From Spinacia oleracea (lineage: Eukaryota > Streptophyta > Magnoliopsida > Caryophyllales > Amaranthaceae): a stretch of DNA of 64,000 bases. The position numbers and the translations under genes are program-made. Position 1 is the first letter of the stretch. The number at the start of each line of letters is the position of its first letter. The notes beneath the pieces are model-generated. The model did not search any database and was not told the DNA's origin. It saw only the letters and a list, made by a program, of their open reading frames with translations. The stretch is from the NCBI RefSeq assembly GCF_020520425.1, contig NC_079489.1, positions 20,050,001-20,114,000 of the forward strand, read 5' to 3'. Of the stretch, positions 19,795-31,522 are shown piece by piece.

Positions 19795-22700
19795 TGTAGA
19801 CACCTACTTTTGTCCCCATTCCCGAAAGGGAAAGGTTCGATGATGAAAACATAAAATCTCCACTTGACAACGCATCTCCTATAAAATAAACGAATCTCGA
19901 TTCCCCATTTCATTTCACCCGAAACCTTCTATTTATGGAAACCTGCTAAAAATAGTAACTGCCGTAAAAGGTAGCTTCTAAAAGTGGCAAATCATAAAGG
20001 ATAGAAACCTATCAGAATTAGGTGTTGCATTCCAACATAAATCCTAAATGAGATAGAAAATCGCGAGAATCCTATTCCTAATAGGATTCGGAAATAAGAG
20101 TTACGTATTAATTAAAATCCTAACGAGCCTAGAGTTCGTAACGGGCCCAGACGCATTCCGTCATAAATTGATACGCACTAAAAGACTCGATTAAATCTCA
20201 AACTCTACGGATTTCAGGAATCCGAATCTGACTAAAGAAAACAGCCCAGACCCTATTTTCAACGCCTGGCTCTGGGCGCCGAAATCTACAGCGCCCAGGC
20301 CTGGGCGCTGAAAATACCTGGCACTAGTGGAAAAAACCCCTGTTGAGGGGGGCATTTCGGGCTTGTTGAGGCGAACATGGCCCGCTTCAACAGAAGGGGC
20401 TTCAACAGGTCAGAGACATGTTGAGGCGGGCCAAGCCCGCCTCAAAAAAATATTTGTTGAGGCGGGCTTTTGAAAGCCCCCCACAACAGACCCATAAATA
20501 AGCTTAATAATTAACTCTCTGTCGAGGCGGGCTTGACAAATGCCCCCCATAACAGACCTACAAATCAACTATTGCCCGCCTCAACAGATTACGAATTGAT
20601 ACTTTTGGAGACAAAAATCTTAAAATACTATGAAAGTTTACATTTGCGCATGCTATTAAAGTTTTGGAGACAAAAATCTTGAAATACTTAACTTTTTTAT
20701 TATTATTAATCAAATACGGAGTACATATGAGTTTCTATATTATCTTACAAAGTTGAATAAATCAAAGTACAAATATATGAAAAATCCAAACTAAGCAAAT
20801 CGACAACTCCATTGAAAATGTATTTGTTTGCATATTCATTAGCTAATAAAATGAATCTCACAGCCATGACAAACCTGCAAAGAAAAAAAAACCAGTAAGA
20901 CACAATTTAATTAACAATAACAATTTTGCCAAAAAAAATGAACAATAACAATAAAACCGAAATAAAGATCCTTAAATTATGAAATAATAAGATGAAAAAT
21001 TACAAAACAGTTGCCATGAAAATATACCAGGAATGTTTTAAAAAGTAGTAAAAAAAAACGACAAGAAAACAAAACTCACCCATTTAGATCTAGATCCTAA
21101 CGTTGGAGATAGATCTTTTTAACTGAAGATCGACCATCAATCCATAAGCAGAACAACAAATTTCACCAAAAAATCGAGTTAACTGCCGACATTAGCAAAG
21201 AAATCAAAACATCACCAAATCATGAACAAAGTAGGAAATAGAGCAAAAAACCAAATTCAATCAAAAATTTAATTGAAAAAATGAAAGAAAAGGAGATTGG
21301 ACCTTGTTAGCATCACCATGTCGAGGAGAAAATAGGGAGGATGGTTCGAAGCTTTGGTTTCTCTATCTTTTGTGAACCGCAAACACGAACCGCAAACACG
21401 AATGGAGAGAAACGCCACAGGGAATGAGATGGTTGAAGAATCCTTGGTTATTTTTATCAAGAAAAAATAAACCGCAATCTGTAAATGTATGAGTTGTAAA
21501 AAATAAATCACAATCTGTAAATCTAAATCGCAATTTGTAATTGTAATTGAGAAATAAGGTGATTTGAAATAAATCGCAAGAAAAAAAGATGAGAAGTGAG
21601 ATGATTATTAAAAAATATCAAGGAAATAAGGAGAGAGAAGAAAAAACGGTCGGCCAAGGAAATAAGAAAAAACCCTAATTATAATGGAGGTGAGTTGGGT
21701 ATTTGGTATTACTTAATTGGGCTTTAAAATTCGCGGGCTGAGACTCTGTTGAAGCGAGCAATAGAATGTTCGCTTCACAACCTTGAAACGGTTGAAGCGT
21801 ACAACACCAAAGCCCGCCCCAATAGAGTTGTCTTGAGGCGAACAATTAAAAGCCCGCCTCGACATCTCTTTGAAATCTTTGACTCGCGTTGACTTAGGGT
21901 TGTTGAGGCGTGCTTTTAAATGCCCCCCTCAACAAGGGGGCTGCAACAGGGGTTTTTTCCACTAGTGTGGGTACGTGTTTTTTCCTAATTCTTTGTGGAT
22001 TATAACTCTGCAATTCTATCTTTCCACGAACTCTTCCCTATAAATAGACCCCTAGATTCGACGTGAAAGGAACACACAACAACACATAATTATATTCTGA
22101 GTATTGACTCCAACCCTTAGCCTAAGCCTCTCGCTGCGAAACTGTTCACGCGTTCTGTCGCAATCGATCCATAAATCGAACAGAACGTATCCTGTCCCAT
22201 AATTGAGATTCGTTAAATAAAAAAGGAGAAATAGCAAAGTCAAAGTGGTTAGTTTTCTGAGAACCGTGACGCACCTCTCAAGGGTGCGTCGTAATGTGTC
22301 CCTTTTTGATGATTTAACTGCTTTCCTCGCCCTTTTTATGAACTGTTAAACTAACCTAATCTGATTGTTCTATCACGCCTAACAAATATAATATTTTTGG
22401 GAAATCGGATTATCATGCTAGGTCCCTTAATGCTATGTAAATCAGATAATCGCGATCGATCTAGTATTATATGTTGCATATTGCTAAAATCAACTCAGAT
22501 TAGTTTAATAGTTAACGCATGTCCCTTCAATTATTTATGCTGAGCTAGTAAGGATATCCTGCCTCTAGAGTTATCGACGAGCGAAGTACTTCTCTCGGTA
22601 GTTACAGTCCCCCAAACCCTCAATCTCTACCTTGCGGGTGTATATTGAGAGATCCCCACACCAGGGATCACAAGGGAACCTACGGCCGTCGTGGTCAAAC

Positions 22701-22907
22701 ATAATTGCACTCCCTTTATGTCACGATAACCGGGTTTTGTCATTTTTTCTCATTGTCGTTAAAAACTGAATGGCGACTCCTATATTACTAGTCAATTGGG
22801 TGTATACTCACAGGGAATCCAATTACACTTGATTGAATAAAAAGAATCGTCACACCCACGAGGGACGAGGTCACGCATTAGCCTCGTGCTTTTTCGACCC
22901 CCTCACA
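19795..22907 (+). repeat. 3' LTR of element A, split by a CACTA element
   Basis: Starts TGTAGACACC and ends CCCCCTCACA, as do both LTRs of element C. Removing the 1646-bp CACTA insertion and one copy of its target duplication leaves about 1.46 kb. A TATAAATA box is at 22039-22046. Confidence 0.92.
20322..21967. mobile_element. Non-autonomous CACTA (En/Spm) transposon
   Basis: The ends are CACTAGTGGAAAAAACCCC and its inverted complement GGGGTTTTTTCCACTAGTG. The three-base target duplication TGG is at 20319-20321 and 21968-21970. Subterminal regions repeat TTGAGGCGGGC-type motifs in both orientations, as expected for transposase binding sites of CACTA elements. At 1646 bp with no transposase ORF it must rely on another element for movement. 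Confidence 0.93.
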
Positions 22908-23791
22908 CATACTGGGCATCAAGATTTACAGAGATAGATCTAAAAAGATGATTGGACTTAGTCAGAGCACTTATATCAATAAGGTGCTTGAAAGGTTCAA
23001 GATGGCAGACTCCAAGAGAGGCTACCTACCCATGTCTCATGGAATGACTCTAAGCAAGACTCAGTACCTAAAAACACTTGATGAGCGTAGACGAATGAAT
23101 GGGATTCCATATGCATCATTGATTGGTTCAATAATGTATTCTATGATATGTACACGCCCGGATGTTGTGTATGCACTCAGTGCTACGAGCAGATACCAGT
23201 CAGACCCTGGAGAGGCACATTGGACTGCTGCCAAGAACATTCTGAAGTACCTGAAAAGGCACAAAGATGACTTCCTGGTCTATGGTGGAGATGATGAATT
23301 AATTGTTAAAGGCTATACGGACACAAGTTTTCAAACCGACAAAGATGATTTCAGATCACAGTCTGGGTTTGTCTTTTGCCTCAACGGAGGTGCAATAAGT
23401 TGGAAAAGTGCTAAGCAAAAGCACCATTGCGGATTCTACAACTGAAGCGGAGTACATTGCTGCCCATGAAGCAGCAAAGGAAGCTATATGGCTAAGGAAG
23501 TTCATAGGTGAACTTGGTGTAGTCCCCTCCATTAAAGGACCAACAGCTCTGTATTGTGATAATAATGGAGCTATTGCACAGGCAAAGGAGCCTAGACACC
23601 ACCAAAGAGTCAAGCATGTACTTCGTAGATTTCACCTTCTACGAGAGTTCGTTGAAAGAAAAGAAGTCCAGATAAGCAAGATTGGAACTGATGACAACAT
23701 CTTAGATCCATTGACTAAACCTCTGCCGCAGGCGAAGCACAACTCGCACACTGCAGCTATGGGAATCAAGCATATTGGAGAATGGCTTTGA
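22908..23791 (+). pseudogene. Ty1/copia pol 3' end (RT C-terminus and RNase H)
   Basis: Starts mid-RT (LGIKIYRDR...MIGLSQSTYI), immediately after the LTR of element A. It continues with IMYSMICTRPDVVYALS, QSGFVFCLNGGAISW, then DSTTEAEYIAA and YCDNNGAIAQA, the copia RNase H signature, and ends at a stop at 23789-23791. A one-base gain in an A run (23417-23420) shifts the frame between SWKSAKQ and the STIADSTTEAEY block. The upstream copia half lies to the left of this window, beyond element A. Confidence 0.92.
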
Positions 23792-24649
23792 TGTCCTTGT
23801 TTAATGTTTTAAAGTTTTAGAGTTTAATTCTTTGTAAAACATTATTGGTTAATCATTCACAATAAATGAACAGAATTCATTTTTTCCATTTAATTTGTGG
23901 TTTATTAAATGATGAGTCCCTTCAATTTGACGATATATTCAAGATAGACTGTCAGGACCAGTCATGTGACTAAGAAATGTCTATCAAGTGAACTTGAATG
24001 TCAAAAGTTGAAAATGGTCCCTGGTCGGAGTTTTCTATAAACGCATAGAAAACGTCAGACGACTAGAATGCAAGATGACTAGTAGTTCTGTTTCTTGAAC
24101 TATGTGGACATGACAATGTCATAATCATTTGCATAGATACTTACTTTGGGAAGACTAGTATCGGACAGACCTATGAAACTTTACTGTAAGAGATGAAAAT
24201 ATGTCATAAGTAAATTTCATTAAAATTATTAGACACTAATCCTCAATACCTGAGTGATTTGAGATTACTTGTTTGAGAACTGCTTACTTTGACGTTGACC
24301 AACCGTCGCACCGTAAAAGGAGGCTATAAAGGTAACGCTCAGGTAATCACCAATCAAACGAATTCTAATCTCAAGATCGCAAGATTGGGATTGTCCTCCC
24401 ATAAATCGGGATGAGATGCTTAAAAGTTGTACAAGGCCACTCGGAGAGCTAGAAACTGTAAAATGCATGGCCGTGCTCAGATGAATCATAGGCTATGATT
24501 ATCTGTTTATTTGATCAGTTGAACTCTGAAATCGAGAAACACCTCTGGACATAATAAGGATGACAACTCTTACCTTATCTTCAAGAGAAAGCATCGAGCG
24601 ACAAAGGAATTAGGAAATGCACACTTGTCCCTAAGGACAAGTGGGAGAC
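23792..24649 (+). other. Copia 3' untranslated region and polypurine tract
   Basis: No ORF. It ends in the purine run GTGGGAGA (24641-24648) just before the LTR. Confidence 0.75.
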
Positions 24650-26053
24650 TGAAGGAAATAATGCCCTTGGTCCAAGTATGCATTTAATGCTAAGTCTAAT
24701 AAATGCGGTTCAGTATTAATTAACAAGTTAATAATTCTGTGAGATCAAGTGAGCTGAATGCCTAACTAGGGGGCCGCTTCAGTTCAAGTGGAATTAATGA
24801 TATTAATCCACAACTTACTCTTGACTGAACCCGTAGGGTCACACAAATAGTACGTAAACGTATCAAGTATTTAATGACATTAAATACTCCATCTATGGAT
24901 ATTCGGAATCGACGGATCTTGGTTTCAGTGGGAGCTGAGATCGTCAAAAGCAAGAAATGAATACTCCGGAAACGATGATATTGCCGGAAACGGAAATATG
25001 GATCGTATCGGAAATATAAATATTATCCAAGTCGTAGATGTTGCCGGAAACGGAAACATGGTACGTATCGGAAAATATTGTCGGAAATGGAATTATTGCC
25101 GGAATCGGAAATATTCCCGGAAACGGAAATATTGTCAGAATCGGAAATATTATCGAAATCGGAAAATAATTCCGAAAACGAAAATATTAAATATTTGTTC
25201 GAAACGGAAATCAATTCCGGAATCGGAAATATTAAATATTGTTCGTATCGGAAATGAATTTCGGAATCGGGAATTTAATCAGAAGCGTATAATACAAATT
25301 AGCATCGGACGAGGCTTGCTAGACGAAGGCCCAGCACGAAGCCAGGCCGTCGCCCAGCAAGCCAAGCGCAACAAACCACACGCCAAGCCTCGACCAGGCC
25401 CAGCGCAAGGCCAAGCCCAGCCAAGGCTTGGGCGCGCGCACGGATCAGGCAGGCCGCGAGCAGTGGGCCTCAGCGCTGTGCGCTCGGTGTGGGCCGCAAG
25501 GCTTGCGCACGGGTGTGCGGTGCTTGTGCGCTGCTCGTGTGCGTGTTACACGAATCCTAAAGCTATCGGGATTCGTCATATGATTAAATCCTAATCCTAA
25601 TAGATAAAGTTTATTTAATAGAGTCCTAGCAGGATTCTAATTAAACTAAATTAGTATTCTAATAGGATTATAAGTCCTTTTCCATAACTCTATAAATAGG
25701 TGCCTAGGGTCACAAATTTATACGCAACATTGAAGTATTCAAAGGTAAGATTTTGAAGCAAAAATCAGCCAAACACTTGCAACCATTTTAGCCGAAAATT
25801 CCTAGGAACCTTAAGGACGATTCTAGTTGGTCAATCTTAAGGCGGATCCGGACGTGCTGTGGACTATCTACGGAGGGACGACACTTGGAGTCCTAAAAAC
25901 TTGTTCTTGTTCGGTTCGGGCGCAGCTAGGGAGGGCACGCTACAAAGTGTATGCATCTAAATTATGCTATATGATTATGTGTAAATAATATGTTTCCTGG
26001 CATTAAGGTTTTCCGCATGATTTATGTTTTGTCATATGTATCATAACCTAACA
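24650..26053 (+). repeat. 3' LTR of the copia element
   Basis: Begins TGAAGGAAATAATGCCCTTGG and ends ATCATAACCTAACA (TG...CA). It has a TATAAATA box at 25691-25698. An internal degenerate array of GGAAATATT and CCGGAATCGGAAA units occupies about 24958-25280, followed by a GC-rich segment. ORFs read across this region are artefacts of the repeat. Confidence 0.85.
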
Positions 26054-26245
26054 AGTTTTTCCCTTAAAATTATATTGATACTAATTAATAATAATATATT
26101 AATTAATACTTATAAATAATCGATAATTACTAGCTTCAATTAGTGATCACAGAGAATTGTAATATAATAACATAAATATGATGTACTTAATATAACAATG
26201 CAAATAATCAAAATATTACACATTTTATTTAAGAAGAACTTGTAT

Positions 26246-26440
26246 AAATTTATACGACCTTATTGGAACTTATAGGACCGTATTGGAACTTATAGGATCT
26301 TATTGGAACTTATAAGAACATATATGAACTTATTGGAACTTATAAGAACATATATGAACTTATTGGAACTTATAGGACCTTATTCAAACTTATTGGAACT
26401 TATCTGAACTTATAAGACCTAAAAATAAGGTCCTATAAGT
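26246..26440. repeat. Tandem array of GAACTTAT-type units
   Basis: About 30-bp units based on TATTGGAACTTATAGGACC and AACATATATGAACTTATTGG repeat roughly six times. The motif resembles the internal repeats of the Tourist-like MITEs at 40596 and 42232. The flanking 26054-26245 and 26441-26760 hold nothing else that I recognise. Confidence 0.7.
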
Positions 26441-26764
26441 TAAAGAGAACAAGGTACTCCGTTGAACAATTCCTCTTTGTCAATGTCTAGCAATAATTAT
26501 TTGTTTTCTGCTCGGAGTAATTAACAAATGGACTCACTTAACTCCCTAAATGGAAATAAGAAGTACTCCGTTACGGAAATTTATTTATTTATTATTATTT
26601 TTTTTAATTTTTTTTTACAACACAAAATTCAAAATAGAAGAGAAGGCTAGGCCCCCTTTCTAGCTTTGTGGGCTAGATTATGGGCTCCAATTACAACATG
26701 TCTACCTACTTTAATAACGTTACGGAAATTTGTTAGATCTTATTATGTTCGTCTCCGATCTATA

Positions 26765-27783
26765 TACAAAGGTTTACTATAAAAACTGCACTCAAGATTA
26801 TTAGAGGAGAGCAGGAATTAGGTGTAACTAAAGAGTGGAAATATATATGGAGATTGAAAGTTCCACAAAGGTTAAAGTTTTTCTTGTGGTTGGTTCTCCC
26901 CAGCTGTGTTTTAATGAATGCCAACAGATTTTTGCCCCATATGACAGACAACCCGCGTTGCCTCGTGTGTGGAGAAGTGGAAGAGAATATAGAACATATC
27001 CTAAGGACATGCCCTACGGCCATATTAGTATGGAGAAAATTCCCGGCTTTGAATGATTATGAACTATTCCATAACACTTTTGATAAGTGGATTGAGAGAA
27101 ATGTACTGAATGATGGCACTAGGGACGAAGATCGGCCTATTGTTTTTGTCACAACTTTGAGGTGGTTATGGAAGTGGCGAAACCGCAGGGCCTTTGATGT
27201 GGAGGCTGAAATACCAATTGATCAAATTGGGTTTATAATGGCAAGGGTACACGACATAAAAAGATCCACGGAGAATCAAGAAAGTAGAGAAGGCAGAACT
27301 AGAACTCAAAGTGAATTGTGGGTAAAGTGGAAGTATCCTAGTGAGGAGTGGGCTAAATTGAATACAGATGGAGCTTCACGAGGGAACCCAGGTGCTGCAG
27401 GGGCTGGAGGCATTATCCATGGTGATCAAGGTGAAGTGATGGGTATGTTCGCTGCTAACTGTGGTATCTCTACAAGCAGAAAAGCTGAGTTCTTAGCGGT
27501 TCTACGGGGCTTGTCGTATGCGTGGAATAGAGGCTTGAAGAGGATAGTCCTTGAGGTGGACTCCATAGTGGTGGTCCAAAGTCTGTTAGGAGACTTAAAA
27601 TCTAGCTCTCCAAACTATCATATTGTTCGTAGATGTCACAAGATGATCCGAAGGCAAGAGTGGAAGGTGGTTGTCCAACATTGTTACCGAGAAGCCAATA
27701 GGGCGGCTGATTGGTTAGCAAACTTTAGAATTGAGCACACTCCCAAACTGACTATTATGGAGGCGGCCCCGGTGGGTCTTTGA
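26765..27783 (+). pseudogene. 5'-truncated LINE ORF2 C-terminus (zf-RVT and RNase H)
   Basis: The readable frame begins at about 26765 (FTIKTALKIIRGEQ). The zf-RVT zinc-binding domain follows (VPQRLKFFLWL, then CLVCGEVEENIEHILRTCP). A plant-type RNase H (RVT_3) comes next: LNTDGASRGNPGAAGAGGI with the first catalytic Asp, the catalytic Glu in KAEFLAVLRGL, EVDSIVVVQSL, and REANRAADWLA. The end is an intact stop. Upstream RT and endonuclease are missing, which is the usual 5' truncation of L1-type LINEs. Similar stand-alone fragments are often annotated as putative RNase H proteins in plant genomes. Confidence 0.88.
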
Positions 27784-28001
27784 GCCATTTTATTGGAGGA
27801 GCTAAGTGGTGTGGCGTTGCTCCATAGAGTACTTGCAATTGCAGCGTGAAGCTACTGACTTCGCTGGTGTTCTGTTTTTGTGTTTTTTGTATGCTTTCTT
27901 TATTTTCAGTCTGTTATTTCTTTATGCTTTTTCACCTTTTAGTTGTAAGCTTTTCTTTTATTTAATGGAAGACCTCCTCTCTTACACCAAAAAAAAAGGT
28001 T
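27784..28001 (+). other. LINE 3' untranslated region and poly(A) tail
   Basis: T-rich trailer ending in TTACACC followed by a run of nine A residues near 27989-27997, consistent with target-primed insertion. I could not identify a reliable target duplication. Confidence 0.65.
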
Positions 28002-28261
28002 GTAAGTGAATATAATAAAATATAGATAAAGTAAGATAAATGTGTAAAATATGGCTAGTATAAAAAAATGAATAAAGTGAGAGAAATTGTGTGAACAATT
28101 GTAAATGTTGTGGGTACGAAGGTTAAGATAGTAAATTTTTATGTCAAAAAATAGTATAAAGCACAATGTAAAAACATTATGAAACAGACTAAAATGTAAA
28201 GTGTAAAGATTATTTTGAAACATACAAACAATCTCAAACCGAGGTCGAGCAATTATTTAAC

Positions 28262-28651
28262 CACCTCCGTTTCATAATGATCTTTACACTTCCGTTTTAG
28301 TTAGTTTCATAAAATGTTCTTACATTGTGTTTGATACTCTTTTTGGACATGAAAATTTACTATCTTATCCTTCTTAATTATCTCACACTATTTCCAAATT
28401 TCCAACTACTTGAGAGTGGAGGATAACTTAGTTTGTAAGAGTTTCCCTCTCGATTCCAGGTGATCGTGGGATCTATTCTCATCCTCGCCATTATGGTTCA
28501 TTTGCACACAAAAAAAAAACAAATTACCAACCACTTTCTTTTACATTATTTTTTTTTCTATTACACACACTCACCTTTTTTCCCACCCCCCCTCTTTTAT
28601 CTTAATATTTGTGCAAATAGTAATTGTAAAGATCGTTACGAAACGGAAGAG
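28262..28651. mobile_element. Stowaway/mariner-like MITE (degenerate)
   Basis: The left end CACCTCCGTTTCATAATGATC and the inverted right end CTCTTCCGTTTCGTAACGATC share about 20 of 27 positions, continuing CTTTACA. TA follows the right end, but the left TA is not clean. A further degenerate inverted copy of the end lies at about 28180-28225. Confidence 0.5.
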
Positions 28652-29440
28652 TAGAAAAAAAGGAAATCGATCTTGATCTAAGAATTAAAATCTTTTTCAA
28701 ACTCGATCATGCTCGAACACCAATATTCTTTAATAAACATAGCTCAAATACATTAATATTCGACTCGACCCTGTTCATTTGTAGCCATAGGGTTGGAGGG
28801 GAAGAGGTTGTCTAGATCGCTGGTAATCAGTAGAAAAATTTGCCGCTGGTTATTTTCGTGCGATTTTGATAGTAATTGTTCGAGCTTTGACAGTATAACT
28901 TATAATTATGACAGTAAACCCAAGATGTTTGACACTATCAAATACTTAACTACAAGTAGCTACAAAACAAAATACCTTTTTATAAAGTAACTTTTATTTG
29001 GTAATTTCAACGTAATGATTTACTTAAAGACTTTGAACGGTACTAATTATCACAATTCTACTACTTATATACTAAATAAATAACTTTCTATGCTTATAAC
29101 CCACCATGCTTCGCAACACTAGATTAGATAGAGAGGTTTGACCGATACCTGAACGTAGTTGGCACTGGATACTCCGGCGTTCCTTAGCTTCCGGCTTTAT
29201 AAAGGTAGCTAACCTTAACCTTGCCTTCCTTAGATCAAGCACAACACAGATCTATTTCGTTTCCTACCTCTGATCGTAGTCTCTATCTAATTTGGTTGGT
29301 TTTTAAAGGATGGTCTTCTAAACAAGAAAATAATTTATTTAAGACATAAAGTTCAAATGGATAACGTTCCCTTCTGAAAGAAGGCTTTTATTAAACTTAA
29401 AAAGCTTACAACACTCAAGGATCTAAATACAAGAAGAAAA
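28652..29440. other. AT-rich intergenic stretch
   Basis: No gene seen. The last few hundred bases probably include the 3' non-coding end of the pararetrovirus. An AATAAA signal lies on its strand at 29387-29392, about 50 bases after its last ORF. Confidence 0.5.
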
Positions 29441-30253
29441 CTAGAGTTGCTTTGCTTCAAGAGAGATGGAAATGTCAATCTGTCTCTCAATGCAAGTATG
29501 CTTCTCTAGAGGACTCTCCAAGAACTCTTGGACACAACTAGCTGCATAAACTTCATCCCAAGTCATGAATGCTTCAAATAAGTGTTCTTTGCCTTCAAAG
29601 GATAAAAACTTTCCAGCTTCTACATTCTCTAGGTACTTGTGGACTGATTCACTATGAGTCATGCCTTCTTCAAGGTAGTTTTTCATCATCATTGGAGCCA
29701 CTACTGTGGTGTTTCCCACATGAATTATTATAGGACGAACTTTATTTATGCACAAAAACTGATTGAGATATTGAGCTATGTAGAAAAATCCAAGTGCTCT
29801 TGCTTCAGTAGGATTTTTCACCCTTCTTCGTTTAGTATAAATAGGATCCTCCATTCTATATTTCTCCCTTCCGAAGATCATTAGGTAATGAGGAGAAGCT
29901 ATTTTTCCTTCAACTACCTCTATATTAGCACATTGTATCGTGACATCCAAATAGTTATAATCTTTGGCAAAGCGCTGAGCTATTCTGAATACATATCGCT
30001 GGAACTTTGTTAGTGTAGGGAAGAAATCATCATTTAGACTAGGAAGTGGACTGATATCGCAAACCATTCCGTAGCCCCATGCCTTATAATATTCTTCCAT
30101 ATATGGGATAATATTCCCATGAATATCTCTATTATTGTTCGGATGAATAGGTAACATAGCCACTCCAGAGTTGTTAGGGAAACAGACTCGTTGTCCCCAG
30201 AGATCTAGAATATCATAATAACGATTTGACCTTGATACTACTATTTGTACCAA
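29441..30253 (-). CDS. Pararetroviral 3' ORF (possible transactivator/inclusion-body protein)
   Basis: 270 aa, uninterrupted (MVQIVVSRSNRYYDILDLWG to SLEAKQL). Position after RNase H is where caulimo-, cavemo- and solendoviruses encode the transactivator/viroplasmin. I do not see the FNGP-type motif known from cauliflower mosaic virus P6, so the assignment rests on position only. Its start lies 12 bases inside the end of the RNase H-frame ORF. The intact frame stands out against the decayed upstream ORFs. Confidence 0.5.
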   Translation of the reverse strand: MVQIVVSRSNRYYDILDLWGQRVCFPNNSGVAMLPIHPNNNRDIHGNIIPYMEEYYKAWGYGMVCDISPLPSLNDDFFPTLTKFQRYVFRIAQRFAKDYNYLDVTIQCANIEVVEGKIASPHYLMIFGREKYRMEDPIYTKRRRVKNPTEARALGFFYIAQYLNQFLCINKVRPIIIHVGNTTVVAPMMMKNYLEEGMTHSESVHKYLENVEAGKFLSFEGKEHLFEAFMTWDEVYAASCVQEFLESPLEKHTCIERQIDISISLEAKQL

Positions 30254-30732
30254 GTTCTAAAATCATTATCTCTTATTTTGTTAATTATAATGTCTTGTAA
30301 ATCAAGGATAAGTCGGAGTATTATGTTTAATACTTCGAACATCAAGAATCTCCTGACTGCTCGATGACAACCTTTGATAAGGCCATCTCTCGACCTCTTT
30401 TTAGAGGATATTATTATGGCCTTCATTAAGGCCCAAGTGGAGGGTGAAACCCACTCCATAGCTTCATTAGTTTCTCTAATGAGAGTGTTTCTCTCTGCAA
30501 CCAGTTTCTCTATCTGGTTCGCAGGAGTTTGTTGTGTCTTCTTGGATTTCTTGCCATTGGCTAATCCTCTGGTTAGGCTCTCTACTAACGAGTTCTTCGA
30601 TCCCTGTATGTGTTCAACAGTAAAAGAAAATTGATTAAGCCATAATTGCCAATGCAGGAGTCTCCCTTGCGCTTGCATATTAGACAAGTTTTTCTTAACG
30701 AATCCAAGTATGCCTTTACAGTCTGTTCTCAC
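30241..30732 (-). pseudogene. Pararetroviral RNase H C-terminus and tail
   Basis: TDCKGILGFVKKNL and RLLHWQLWLNQFSFTVEHIQG match the end of caulimovirid RNase H. A basic tail of about 100 residues follows. A stop (about 30800) separates it from the RT fragment upstream, near YPTM, where RNase H should continue. Confidence 0.8.
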
Positions 30733-30801
30733 TAAGAACTGCTTTGGGGCTAGGAAGATTAAAAACTTCTCGATCCCTCTTATGACTGCAAGGATTTCTT
30801 T

Positions 30802-31479
30802 CTACATGGTAGGATAGTTTAACTCAGCCTTGTTAAAACTTCCACCATTGTATCTACATAGTTTTTCTCCTTCCTTTATCTTTAACACTGCACGCCAATG
30901 TTCATTACTCGCATTTCTTTCAAGAATTAGTTCATCTTCACTAGTAGGCAACGTTAGTACAGGAAGACTTTTGCATAAGTTTTTCATTTCTTGAACAGTT
31001 TTAGAATCACTTTTCTTCCAATTCCATGGTACTTCTTTCTTAAGTTTTTGTTGCAAAGGTTTTCTCATTAAATCAAGATCTTTTATAAAATCAGACGCAT
31101 ATGTCATGCACCCTAGAAACCTTTCTAGTTGTTTTCTATCCTCGATCTCATCCGGGAATTTTTCAATTTTTTCAAGGACATGCTTTTGTAAAACAATTTG
31201 TCCTGCTTTTATTTCTAATCCCAGAAATTCTATTTCTTTTTGGGCAAAGACACATTTATCTTTTCTAAGGACTATACCATGATCTAGACATTTCTGAGTT
31301 ACAGCCTTTAAATCATTTTTATGTTGTTCTAGGCTTTTGGAGAAGATTAGGATATCATCAATATAAACTACAATGATTAAGTTCTCTAAAGATATTATCC
31401 ATTCTTCTTTGAAATATTTGAGGGGCATTTTTTTAATCCAAATGGCATAACTAGCCTTCATAGTGTCCTTGTGGAGCAC
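30802..31479 (-). pseudogene. Pararetroviral RT (catalytic part) and RNase H start
   Basis: Contains the RT active site VVYIDDILIFSKS and the downstream FLGLEIKAGQI, then FLGCMTYASDFI and the beginning of RNase H. The fingers-palm region just before it is scrambled by frame changes around 31430-31520, where MPFGLK is still recognisable. Confidence 0.85.
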
Positions 31480-31522
31480 TAAATGTTGTTAATGGAATAC
31501 TGTCTGCTTCCATCTTTATTTG

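Larger units (their letters stand above)
1..22907 (+). mobile_element. Element A: Tat-like Ty3/gypsy LTR retrotransposon (5' end outside the window), non-autonomous
   Basis: The element runs from before base 1 to the end of its 3' LTR at 22907. It contains gag-protease on the plus strand (split by element B), an antisense two-exon ORF (15925-17729), spacer tandem repeats (18836-19403), a polypurine tract (about 19778-19789) and a 3' LTR from 19795. No RT, RNase H or integrase of its own is visible, so it must depend on another element. Its spacer and LTR sequences match the complete relative at 49898-60512, which places both in one family. It is inserted in a copia pol gene: copia RT sequence resumes straight after 22907. 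The right-hand target duplication would be CATAC (22908-22912), but the left copy is outside the window. Confidence 0.85.

Noticed and set aside
24998..25594. 198-codon ORF inside the copia LTR
   Set aside because: Arg/Asn/Gly-rich translation of the CGGAAATATT array and the GC-rich block; no domain, and the position within an LTR argues against a gene.
29197..29208. CTTTATAAAG as the viral promoter TATA box
   Set aside because: On the viral strand it lies after the AATAAA signal, whereas caulimovirid promoters precede it; too weak to annotate.
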